Positions 5,256 to 11,478 of a stretch of DNA of 26,487 nucleotides are shown here, in pieces (the stretch's first letter is position 1; every line of letters starts with the position of its first letter). The stretch comes from a virus. The DNA is taken from IMG/VR virus record IMGVR_UViG_3300044608_002724, positions 1 through 26,487 of that record. The stretch is one strand, 5' to 3'. A program made the position numbers and the translations under genes. The notes beneath the pieces were generated by a model that was not told where the DNA came from, did not search any database, and worked only from the letters and a program-made list of their open reading frames with translations.

Positions 5256-5393
5256 ATGAGCAGAAAACACAGTGCCGGTAAAGGTGATAAATATAGAAAA
5301 GTAGACTACAAAAAATGGTCAGAAAATTGGGATAAAATTTTCTCAAAGAAAAGGAAAAAAAATGCCAACACAAATAACCCACGCAGCAAATAA
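5256..5393 (+). CDS. Small basic protein, 45 aa
   Basis: ATG 5256 lies 4 nt after the protease stop and the ORF overlaps the start of the next gene by 32 nt. The product begins MSRKHSAGKGDKYRKVDYKK and continues WSENWDKIFSKKRKK, a pattern (GDKYR.V.Y..W..NWD.IF) that I recall from other T4-like phages, which argues that it is real. It is very basic. It contains a late-promoter-like GATAAATA (5286-5293). There is no good ribosome-binding site of its own; re-initiation after the protease is likely. Function unknown. Confidence 0.55.
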   Translation: MSRKHSAGKGDKYRKVDYKKWSENWDKIFSKKRKKNANTNNPRSK

Positions 5394-7815
5394 AGTAACT
5401 TATAAATGGACTTTTAATCAAGATGTTCAGGGCGGAACATTCTGGGATGGAAGTCCATATATCATAAACACAAACGGTCTAAAACTTCTCAATGTAGAAA
5501 TGATAACTGAACACGGAACAGAGGGACCGAATAGAGTTATTTCTGATATTGAGCTTGGATACAACAAAAAAGTAGGATTCAAAGGAGAATTGTATATTAA
5601 TGGATTGATGAAAAATCCACAAGGAATGATTGATACTTCTTCAACGGGTCAACAAAGAGATAAAAATTATGCATTTGACTCAAGAAGTTTTAGTGCATTT
5701 GATCGAGGTTGGCTTCCTTTCAGACAAGTAATAGATCCTGTAACTAAAAGAAAAGTTAAAATACCTCGTCCCACAAATGAAGATTCTTCATACGCTTCTT
5801 TCAATTTAACTAAATTTTTAGAAACAAAATCTCAACTAGAAAGTGGTGGAATAGGTGTTACTACTGGAGATGTTTTAGTTGTTCAGTGGTCCAACTTTAA
5901 TATAAATTCACCTTCTGCGTGGAATGTAAATCGAGCCCAGGGTTTTGCTTATCAAAGAATCACCAGTAGATCTTGTTGCTTATCATACGGAACTTTGTTC
6001 GTTTTAAATGCTCATCCAGATGGAGTTAGTTCAGGATCTAATTATTTTAGACCTCCAGTTGTTTGGCCAGATAATCTGACCGCAAACAGACCAATTTTTG
6101 CAGTTTCTGCAATAACAGAGCGTCTTCCTGAAGTTGGTGAATTAGTACAAAATCCAACTACAAAACAAAAAGTTACAAATTATTCAAATGACCCTTCATT
6201 TAAGACTTTTTGTTACGGTATGCCCTTTGGTAATGGAACAAATTATTCTCAAGCATTACCACTTTATTCTGGAAGTATAGATGGGACTATTTCTGCATAT
6301 GGAGCATATTATATAAATCCCCTGATGAGTCGTCTGATGACATTATATTCAACAGAGACACAAGCACTTCCAGGAAGTCAAAGACTTCAAAATCTTAAAG
6401 TTATAGTTCAATGGGGAATTGATGCATATGGTTCTATTAAATCATATGCTTCTACCGCCAGTGGAGCTGGACAAAAACCATGCTCTGCTCGTCCTTGGTC
6501 TGTAATTGCTGGTTATTTCTTAAATGAAACTGCCCTGCGTCAACCAGAAACCACAATGATTGCAGATACTGTTAGATTAAATGGTTTATTGTTAAATTCC
6601 GGAGGACAAATAGAAAGTGATGAAGGAGACAGTGAAACAGAAATTCCTTCAAATGAAAAAATGGTCGATCTTTATGGAAATCCATACGCAGCAGGTGATG
6701 AAGGAACTGCTGCGAAGAAAAGATGGCTTGCACTTAGAACATCACTAGAAGCAATTTGTTACTACAAAATTGTAGATAGACCGGGAAGTGTTCTTGATTA
6801 TAGAACTTTAGGATCAACTCATAGAAGAACTTTTTCGGGTATCGGAGCAAATTTACAACAAACAGATCCAAATTTAGAATTTGCATTGCCCGGTGATAGA
6901 TTCAGAGCCGGAATTTCTACCTTTAAAGGGACGATGGCAAAAATTCAATGGAATACTGTTCCTGAAGATTTAAAAACTGGATGGGCTGCAACACATGATG
7001 GAAAATCAACAACATTTTGGTACACTTATATTAAAGTAACTTCTGGTCCTGGAGCAGGGGATACACTTTATAGAATTATAAAATCATGGGGTAATTTCAG
7101 ACAAGCAATACCAGATAATGAAACAAATGCCACTGGTTATGGATTTATTTTAGACAAACCTTGGCAACATGGACAACCAGATCAATCATCTACATTTGAA
7201 ATGATTACATGCACAGATAGAAATGTAGGAGAAGTTTTTTATCTGATCGGTCCAACTAGATTTAAAACAATGGCAGATGCAAACTTATCACCACATACCG
7301 TTTATGGAGAAATCTGCGAGCCTTCTGTTACTATATTATACGGTTGGATGAATTATATTGAAAGAGAAAAATTAAGTGGAATAAATCCAGATTTGGATAA
7401 AGGTTCTGTGTTGACTCATGACTATGTTCAAAAAATAGTAAATTCTAGTCCATACAAATGGTCAAATTACAGCACTTCTGGTGATTATATTGGATCTAGA
7501 CCATGGCAGGCTGCTATTTTGAACAAATGGTATAATAAACCAACTAGTCGTGCTGGACAGGCAGCAACTATTGATTGGAGAACATTACAAGGTGTTGAAT
7601 ATTGGCATGGCATAACAACTGATGATTATAGAGATACAGCATTGCCAGGGGATTTTAATGACGATGATGAAGTTAACGATCTCGATGTTCAAATGTTTGC
7701 AAATCAATTAGTTACTGAACAATATGGTGTGACATATGATTTAAACAACGATGGCGTAATTGATATAACCGATCTGAAAATACTGGTTAATGACTATTAC
7801 GGAAAAACTCAGTAA
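5362..7815 (+). CDS. Large dockerin-bearing protein, probable virion or secreted factor
   Basis: An 817-residue protein with AAAGGA before ATG. I do not recognise residues 1-755: they are rich in Tyr, Trp, Asn and Gly, beta-structured in appearance, with no signal peptide or coiled coil, and fit a large virion surface or fibre-like protein. The last ~57 residues are a dockerin: loop 1 GDFNDDDEVNDLD (the usual Gly is replaced by Asp), then loop 2 YDLNNDGVIDITDLKILV with all calcium ligands. It forms an operon with the dockerin protease upstream. The C-terminal position of both dockerins suggests docking on a cohesin partner not present in this window. A strong promoter for the next gene begins 6 nt after the stop. 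Confidence 0.75.
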   Translation: MPTQITHAANKVTYKWTFNQDVQGGTFWDGSPYIINTNGLKLLNVEMITEHGTEGPNRVISDIELGYNKKVGFKGELYINGLMKNPQGMIDTSSTGQQRDKNYAFDSRSFSAFDRGWLPFRQVIDPVTKRKVKIPRPTNEDSSYASFNLTKFLETKSQLESGGIGVTTGDVLVVQWSNFNINSPSAWNVNRAQGFAYQRITSRSCCLSYGTLFVLNAHPDGVSSGSNYFRPPVVWPDNLTANRPIFAVSAITERLPEVGELVQNPTTKQKVTNYSNDPSFKTFCYGMPFGNGTNYSQALPLYSGSIDGTISAYGAYYINPLMSRLMTLYSTETQALPGSQRLQNLKVIVQWGIDAYGSIKSYASTASGAGQKPCSARPWSVIAGYFLNETALRQPETTMIADTVRLNGLLLNSGGQIESDEGDSETEIPSNEKMVDLYGNPYAAGDEGTAAKKRWLALRTSLEAICYYKIVDRPGSVLDYRTLGSTHRRTFSGIGANLQQTDPNLEFALPGDRFRAGISTFKGTMAKIQWNTVPEDLKTGWAATHDGKSTTFWYTYIKVTSGPGAGDTLYRIIKSWGNFRQAIPDNETNATGYGFILDKPWQHGQPDQSSTFEMITCTDRNVGEVFYLIGPTRFKTMADANLSPHTVYGEICEPSVTILYGWMNYIEREKLSGINPDLDKGSVLTHDYVQKIVNSSPYKWSNYSTSGDYIGSRPWQAAILNKWYNKPTSRAGQAATIDWRTLQGVEYWHGITTDDYRDTALPGDFNDDDEVNDLDVQMFANQLVTEQYGVTYDLNNDGVIDITDLKILVNDYYGKTQ

Positions 7816-7821
7816 ACATAG

Positions 7822-7850
7822 TTGACAGAGTGCTTTTAACTTGGTATACT
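7822..7850 (+). promoter_or_regulatory. Strong sigma70-type promoter for the outer-membrane barrel gene
   Basis: TTGACA (7822-7827), a 17-nt spacer, TGG then TATACT (7845-7850). The start is expected near 7857, just before a GC-rich hairpin. Confidence 0.85.
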
Positions 7851-7860
7851 TATACACTAA

Positions 7861-7879
7861 CCCCCACATGGTGTGGGGG
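7861..7879 (+). promoter_or_regulatory. 5'-terminal mRNA hairpin
   Basis: CCCCCACA (7861-7868), loop TGG, TGTGGGGG (7872-7879): eight perfect pairs, five of them G-C. It would sit within ~4 nt of the mRNA 5' end and 7 nt before the GGAGA ribosome-binding site. 5'-terminal hairpins protect mRNAs such as E. coli ompA from decay; this role is inferred here. It has no T-tract. Confidence 0.6.
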
Positions 7880-7894
7880 AGAAATGGAGATTTT

Positions 7895-8674
7895 ATGAAG
7901 AAGTTTGCAACTGTATTGTCTGGATTGGCAACTTCGGTCGCTTTGGCGGGTGATCCTGCCCCGGCAGCGAAGTCCACTCTGGGCGATCTGAAGTTGGACT
8001 TTGGTGCGGAGGCATCACTGTACAACTTCAAGGGAAACGGCGGGTCGATCCTTGCTGTCGTGCCTGAACTTGAAGTTCATGGCTTGGCAGATGGGCTCGT
8101 TCTTTTTGCTGAACTCCCCGTGTACGGAGACGATAATCTTACCAACACCACTGGTCTTGGTGATCTTCGTCTTGGTGCTTCTGTTCGCGTCGTTCAAGAG
8201 GCTACTGAATTTGGTGCCGCTTGGCTTGATGTGAACGCCGGTGCTGAAATTCCCACCGCTGGTGGTGAACTCGGTTCTGCAAATGTGAACCCGTTTGTCG
8301 GGTTTGTTTTCGGTCTCGATGAGGTTGCGAAGTCAGAGTTTGACTTCACTCAAACCTTCGAGTACAAGTTTGTCGGTGGTCCTGCATTCAATCCCTACCT
8401 CGGTGGGCAAACTGATGCAGACATCATCTTTATGCGTACGGATCTCTCGGTTCCTGTTTGGGGCGATGCACTCGTTGGTGCCGTCACCGTCAAGCAGAAC
8501 TACACCGTTGATCCGGGTGAGCAGCAGCTCTTCGTTGGACCCAGCCTCGTCTGGAAGCCAACTGCTGCGGCTACCGTTGACTTTGGAGTAGATCTTCCAG
8601 TGTGGCAAGACCTCCAATCCTTCCGTCCTGAGAACAACTGCGTTGTTTCTGGCGGGATTACTATCAACTTCTGA
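7895..8674 (+). CDS. Phage-encoded outer-membrane beta-barrel protein
   Basis: A 259-residue protein starting at ATG 7895 behind GGAGA. It has a classic signal peptide (MKKFATVLSGLATSVALA, cleavage after A18). The mature part is a run of amphipathic strands with Gly/Asp turns (LVLFAELPVYGDDNLTNT, LRLGASVRVV, FDFTQTFEYKFVGG, TVDFGVDLPVW), and it ends in a terminal Phe (GGITINF), the usual signal for the BAM insertion machinery. It is predicted to sit in the host outer membrane. It has its own strong promoter and terminator and uses host-like, GC-richer codons, unlike the flanking late genes, so it is probably an early or recently acquired gene. By analogy with lambda Lom or phage-encoded porins it could alter receptors, permeability or superinfection; that is speculation. 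Confidence 0.8.
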   Translation: MKKFATVLSGLATSVALAGDPAPAAKSTLGDLKLDFGAEASLYNFKGNGGSILAVVPELEVHGLADGLVLFAELPVYGDDNLTNTTGLGDLRLGASVRVVQEATEFGAAWLDVNAGAEIPTAGGELGSANVNPFVGFVFGLDEVAKSEFDFTQTFEYKFVGGPAFNPYLGGQTDADIIFMRTDLSVPVWGDALVGAVTVKQNYTVDPGEQQLFVGPSLVWKPTAAATVDFGVDLPVWQDLQSFRPENNCVVSGGITINF

Positions 8675-8686
8675 AAGGAGCTAAAC

Positions 8687-8845
8687 ATGGCTAACGAAAA
8701 AACTTGCCCTGTTTCAAATCCGTGCGTATTCTGCTGGCGCAATCCGCGTCACTGGTACTTCCTTATCGCTACTCTTCCGTTCTTCGTCGCCGGAGTTCGT
8801 TTTGTTGCCGATATGGTCGGAAATGTCGTACCTGCAGCTAAGTGA
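8687..8845 (+). CDS. Small single-pass membrane protein, 52 aa
   Basis: ATG 8687 is preceded by a strong AAAGGAG (8675-8680) just after the barrel gene's stop. The product has a Cys-containing N-terminus (TCPVSNPCVFCW) and one hydrophobic segment, WYFLIATLPFFVAGVRFVAD, followed by a short tail. It forms a two-gene unit with the outer-membrane barrel and ends before the terminator. An inner-membrane partner of the barrel, a superinfection-exclusion peptide or a lysis-related peptide are all possible; nothing in the sequence decides. Confidence 0.7.
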   Translation: MANEKTCPVSNPCVFCWRNPRHWYFLIATLPFFVAGVRFVADMVGNVVPAAK

Positions 8846-8864
8846 TTATGAATCACCAAACAGA

Positions 8865-8896
8865 ACAGAGGGGGAGAAATCTCCCTCTGTTTTTTT
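8865..8896 (+). terminator. Rho-independent terminator after the barrel operon
   Basis: ACAGAGGG (8865-8872) pairs with CCCTCTGT (8883-8890), loop GGAGAAATCT, followed by a run of seven Ts. It ends 7 nt before the next promoter. Confidence 0.9.
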
Positions 8897-8903
8897 ATCA
8901 AGA

Positions 8904-8931
8904 TTGACAAGAGCTACGGATCTGGTATAAT
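8904..8931 (+). promoter_or_regulatory. Sigma70-type promoter of the tRNA/tmRNA operon
   Basis: TTGACA (8904-8909), a 16-nt spacer, TGG and TATAAT (8926-8931), continuing AGAGT. Transcription would start at about 8938, three bases before tRNA-Arg, and could run to the terminator at 10350-10374. Confidence 0.88.
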
Positions 8932-8940
8932 AGAGTTGTT

Positions 8941-9014
8941 ATTCCCGTAGCTCAATCGGATAGAGCAACGGTTTTCTAAACCGTTGGTTACAGGTTCGAG
9001 TCCTGTCGGGAATG
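8941..9014 (+). tRNA. tRNA-Arg (UCU)
   Basis: Acceptor ATTCCCG/CGGGAAT, discriminator G. D arm GCTC...GAGC, anticodon stem ACGGT/ACCGT with loop TTTCTAA (anticodon UCU), T arm ACAGG-TTCGAGT-CCTGT. It reads AGA, which dominates Arg codons in the late genes. No CCA is encoded. Confidence 0.95.
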
Positions 9015-9015
9015 T

Positions 9016-9088
9016 GCGGGCGTAACTCAGTTGGTAGAGTGATAGCCTTCCAAGCTATATGTCGAGGGTTCAAATCCCTTCGCCCGCT
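9016..9088 (+). tRNA. tRNA-Gly (UCC)
   Basis: Acceptor GCGGGCG/CGCCCGC, discriminator T. Anticodon stem ATAGC/GCTAT with loop CTTCCAA (anticodon UCC), T arm GAGGG-TTCAAAT-CCCTT. It reads GGA. It is separated from tRNA-Arg by one base. Confidence 0.95.
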
Positions 9089-9148
9089 TTCCTAAATACT
9101 GTGTCGAAGGTTGGAATGAGAGTTAAACTTTTACCATGGAGGTACACT

Positions 9149-9403
9149 ATGTTTGGACTTGGTTATAGAACTACATCGTATGCATTTGCAGCTGCTGCTG
9201 GATTCCTTATTCTTGCTGGACAAGCATATCACAAGTTTGCTTTTGCAAGTCTTGTGTGTGCTCTTATCCTTGCCTATCTGAAGATCAACGAAGAAGTGGA
9301 TGATCGTCGTAATGATTGGAACAATCGTCGCGTAGACGACCTGGATGACATGGTTCACCGCGAACTTTCAAATCTTCAGGTGAACAAGGCTGATCGCAAG
9401 TGA
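9149..9403 (+). CDS. Small membrane protein, 84 aa
   Basis: ATG 9149 has a strong GGAGG (9138-9142). The N-terminal half has two hydrophobic stretches (YAFAAAAGFLILAGQAY and FAFASLVCALILAYL), probably a membrane hairpin. The C-terminal half is highly charged (NEEVDDRRNDWNNRRVDDLD) and could form a cytoplasmic helix or coiled coil. It is embedded between tRNA-Gly and tRNA-Glu, so it is expressed from the tRNA promoter; a CTAAATA (9094-9100) upstream may be a weak late promoter. No family recognised. Confidence 0.75.
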   Translation: MFGLGYRTTSYAFAAAAGFLILAGQAYHKFAFASLVCALILAYLKINEEVDDRRNDWNNRRVDDLDDMVHRELSNLQVNKADRK

Positions 9404-9409
9404 TTCAAC

Positions 9410-9425
9410 GCCGGGGAAACCCGGC
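9410..9425 (+). other. GNRA-capped RNA hairpin between a CDS and tRNA-Glu
   Basis: GCCGGG-GAAA-CCCGGC: six G-C-rich pairs closed by a GAAA tetraloop, 4 nt before tRNA-Glu. No T-tract follows, so it is not a terminator. It could protect the 3' end of the upstream mRNA after tRNA processing. Confidence 0.5.
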
Positions 9426-9429
9426 AAAC

Positions 9430-9503
9430 GCTCCCATAGATTAACCGGCTAAATCCCCGCCCTTTCAAGGCGGTGACTCGGGGTTCGAGTCCCCGTGGGA
9501 GTA
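9430..9503 (+). tRNA. tRNA-Glu (UUC)
   Basis: Acceptor GCTCCCA/TGGGAGT (one G-T), discriminator A. Anticodon stem CCGCC/GGCGG with loop CTTTCAA (anticodon UUC), T arm CGGGG-TTCGAGT-CCCCG. The D arm is GATT...AATC. It reads GAA. No CCA is encoded. Confidence 0.94.
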
Positions 9504-9512
9504 TTTTATATT

Positions 9513-10190
9513 ATGCTAAACATAAACATACCACATTTTTATTGTTATCTGCGAAAAGAACAAATGTATCAGCACAAAACTCACATAGGTGAGTTTGATA
9601 AAGTTTTGGTTTTTGGTGCTCAATCTTGTTCTGGCAGGGCATTGACATTTCATGTATTGACGGATTATGGTCTTGTGAGAAGCAGGGTCCCCATCCACAT
9701 GCTTTGCCACAAGACAGATTCTTCAGTTTTTCCTTTGGATTATTTGCAGCTTTGGGATTGTTTTGATGAAAAAGTAACTGTTACTGAATTTGACGCATTG
9801 ACAGATACTAGATCTAAAATCGTATTGAAAGATGGTTCCGAACACTGGGGAAAGTACATGATGACTTTCGACTGGTTTAGAAATTCTTATTCGGATGAAC
9901 CTTCGCAATATAAATGCTTGCACATGTTCAAGTTGGATAACGGGAATTTTACACTACAGCCAAACAATAGAATTAAATGGAAATGCATGTCATTTGTTAC
10001 AAAGCCATTTCCTGAAAAACCAGATTATTTGGTTGATGATAAGGCGTGGATTTGTGAAGACCAGAGTGATCGTTGGATTATAAATTCACACGACAGTTCA
10101 TATTACTATACCATAGATAAAGTTGATATTGTTGATCCGGAGAAGAAAAACGAACAGCACGGGGGTTCGAATCCCCCCGGTTCCATTTGA
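9513..10190 (+). CDS. Conserved hypothetical phage protein, 225 aa
   Basis: ATG 9513 is 10 nt after tRNA-Glu and lacks a Shine-Dalgarno sequence. The protein begins MLNINIPHFYCYLRKEQMY and contains VFGAQSCSGRALTFHVLTDY, SRVPIHMLCHK, LDYLQLWDCFDE, HWGKYMMTFDW and LDNGNFTLQPNNRIKW. This pattern is familiar to me from many T4-like cyanophage genomes, always without a function. It is soluble, with scattered Cys and aromatic residues. The last ~13 codons (EQHGGSNPPGSI) run through the T arm and acceptor strand of the permuted tmRNA, so either the C-terminal tail is dispensable or RNA processing destroys this mRNA. Confidence 0.75.
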   Translation: MLNINIPHFYCYLRKEQMYQHKTHIGEFDKVLVFGAQSCSGRALTFHVLTDYGLVRSRVPIHMLCHKTDSSVFPLDYLQLWDCFDEKVTVTEFDALTDTRSKIVLKDGSEHWGKYMMTFDWFRNSYSDEPSQYKCLHMFKLDNGNFTLQPNNRIKWKCMSFVTKPFPEKPDYLVDDKAWICEDQSDRWIINSHDSSYYYTIDKVDIVDPEKKNEQHGGSNPPGSI

Positions 10191-10374
10191 CGGGACCGAT
10201 TGGTTTCGACTGGCGTTGAGTAGGCAAAGGGGAGATATCCGGGACCGGCAACGGGTTCCGCAAACAAATGTTGCAAAATTTAATTGCCAACCAACTGGCA
10301 ATGGCTGCTTGAAGCAGTGGGGAATGGTCATCCCGCATCTGAATCGACCCGGAGTCCACAAGGACTCCGTTTTT
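10151..10374 (+). ncRNA. ssrA: Circularly permuted tmRNA (two-piece type)
   Basis: The 3' tRNA-like part comes first: T arm GGGGG-TTCGAAT-CCCCC (10161-10177) and acceptor strand CGGTTCC plus A (10178-10185). After six bases comes the 5' part: GGGACCG (10192-10198) pairing with that acceptor strand, then ATTGGTTTCGACTGG, the signature of tmRNA 5' ends. A pseudoknot (PK1) follows: GGGACC (10241-10246)/GGTTCC (10254-10259) and GCAAC (10248-10252)/GTTGC (10270-10274). Eleven bases later, as in E. coli, a reading frame GCC...TGA (10286-10312) encodes the tag ANQLAMAA, with the stop in a hairpin loop (CTGCT-TGA-AGCAG). A weak P2 helix may pair 10213-10217 with 10153-10158. CCA is not encoded. Exact outer ends are uncertain. 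The RNA would rescue stalled ribosomes and tag products for proteolysis. Confidence 0.85.
10350..10374 (+). terminator. Terminator of the tRNA/tmRNA operon
   Basis: CGGAGTCC (10350-10357), loop ACAA, GGACTCCG (10362-10369), then TTTTT. The last T is also the first base of a TATAAATA late-promoter element. Confidence 0.88.
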
Positions 10375-10381
10375 ATAAATA
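10374..10381 (+). promoter_or_regulatory. Candidate late promoter inside a terminator T-tract
   Basis: A perfect TATAAATA whose first T belongs to the preceding terminator. Predicted start is near 10387. The only thing downstream on this strand is a second terminator, so it would make a ~55-nt RNA. Confidence 0.45.
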
Positions 10382-10386
10382 ATTAT

Positions 10387-10442
10387 GCCGCTTAGGACCG
10401 TCAGGGTGCGAGACTCCTCATTTCGGGGAGTCTCGCCTTTTT
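10387..10442 (+). ncRNA. Candidate short late RNA
   Basis: This is the segment between the late-promoter element and the second terminator. It carries no convincing gene: ATG 10385 opens a 19-codon frame that runs through the hairpin, which is unlikely to be a real protein. The RNA would be mostly a 3' hairpin with a ~20-nt single-stranded 5' part. It would lie antisense only to the last bases of the minus-strand gene. Existence as a stable RNA is inferred from the flanking signals only. Confidence 0.3.
10408..10442 (+). terminator. Second rho-independent terminator
   Basis: GCGAGACTCC (10408-10417) pairs perfectly with GGAGTCTCGC (10427-10436), loop TCATTTCGG, followed by CTTTTT. It reads as a plus-strand terminator, blocking read-through into the convergent structural genes; the minus-strand side lacks a T-tract. 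Confidence 0.88.
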
Positions 10443-11469
10443 AGTCTGCAGCAACATTTGGTATTTCAGTGGTAGCTATGCTAATACTAGGTCTTGAAAT
10501 TCGTGAAATAATTGAAGAGACATAAGTGGTCGATGCAGATCGCCTTTTGCCTTCCACTTGTATTTTTCTATCGGTTCCATCAGAGCAGGTTCCATTTTTT
10601 GTCCATTTTGGTGTGACACCAGAATAGGCAGAAGCTCTAATATCACATTGATTTTGTGTTTGATCTTGATAACACAGTGCAGTGCCATCAGCTAATGTAA
10701 AATTACAAGAACCTGTTTCTATTGAGGTATTTTTATCAATAAGGTCGTATGCGCCTTGTTGTAATACTTCCAATAAAATTGGATTTCCAAAACAAACTTC
10801 ATCAGAAACTTCTTCATCTAGAACAATTGTTTCTGTACCATCTGAATTTTTAAACACCGATAATACAGTAAAAATTTTATTATTTTTATTTGTTCCTGTA
10901 ATTTTTATTCTATCTCTCGGATAGATTCCAAAATTTATAAGCGAAATCGTTCTATCTGAAATCAAACTATTAGTTAATGTATAGGTAACAATCGGATTTT
11001 TTGGAACGGTTGACAATCCTATTTGAGGAATGGATTTCATATGTTTATTCAAATACATGGTAATTCTTTGATTTATAGAATTAACACTTATAGGTTGAGC
11101 TATTATTGCATAATTAACAAGCCTAATAAATGAATATGTTCCGGATAAATCGGCTTCACTTTGCGGATCTTCTATTAAATGAGTTGCTTGGGATAATGTA
11201 AAATTAGTTCCCGGATTCAATTCAAAAAACAAAGCATTTATAAGATCTCTATCATTTTGATTGGTGGATTGTGCGTAGTCTATTATTACGCTAGAATAGT
11301 CAAATGAAAATGAAATATTGGGAACAGATGCAAGATAATTTGATTTTTGAATGTCGCTCTGCTTAGTTACTTTAAAACTCAATCCAGAAAATAAACCAGA
11401 CCTTGTTGTTATGGTTACAGGGGTTTTTATTTTTGAAAAATTTTTATTTTTATAGTTTCTGTTAGACAT
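10441..11469 (-). CDS. Probable virion structural protein, 342 aa
   Basis: ATG 11469 lies 9 nt after the stop of the 443-residue gene upstream, so the two are co-transcribed. The product is rich in Ser, Thr, Asn and Ile, beta-like throughout, with a basic N-terminus (MSNRNYKNKNFSKIKTP) and a Cys-containing region near residues 255-300 (GSCNFTLADGTALCYQDQTQ, then NQCDI). It has no signal peptide or membrane segment. A late AT-rich gene beside tail genes, it is most simply a head decoration, neck or fibre protein. I do not recognise a family. A terminator for the opposite strand overlaps its stop codon by two bases. Confidence 0.7.
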   Translation of the reverse strand: MSNRNYKNKNFSKIKTPVTITTRSGLFSGLSFKVTKQSDIQKSNYLASVPNISFSFDYSSVIIDYAQSTNQNDRDLINALFFELNPGTNFTLSQATHLIEDPQSEADLSGTYSFIRLVNYAIIAQPISVNSINQRITMYLNKHMKSIPQIGLSTVPKNPIVTYTLTNSLISDRTISLINFGIYPRDRIKITGTNKNNKIFTVLSVFKNSDGTETIVLDEEVSDEVCFGNPILLEVLQQGAYDLIDKNTSIETGSCNFTLADGTALCYQDQTQNQCDIRASAYSGVTPKWTKNGTCSDGTDRKIQVEGKRRSASTTYVSSIISRISRPSISIATTEIPNVAAD

Positions 11470-11478
11470 GTTTTTATT

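Noticed and set aside
7841-7894. An upstream TTG start for the outer-membrane protein
   Set aside because: It lies inside the promoter and hairpin; ATG 7895 has a good ribosome-binding site and opens a proper signal peptide.
9410-9425. The GAAA-capped hairpin as a terminator
   Set aside because: No T-tract follows, and a tRNA starts 4 nt later in the same transcript.
10123-10395. A 90-codon open frame through the tmRNA region
   Set aside because: It overlaps the T arm, acceptor stem, pseudoknot and terminator of the tmRNA, and its start lies inside another gene; structure explains the sequence better than protein coding.
10192-10440. An ordinary, one-piece tmRNA reading
   Set aside because: No T arm or acceptor strand exists downstream; the only matching acceptor strand and T arm lie just upstream, so the gene must be permuted.
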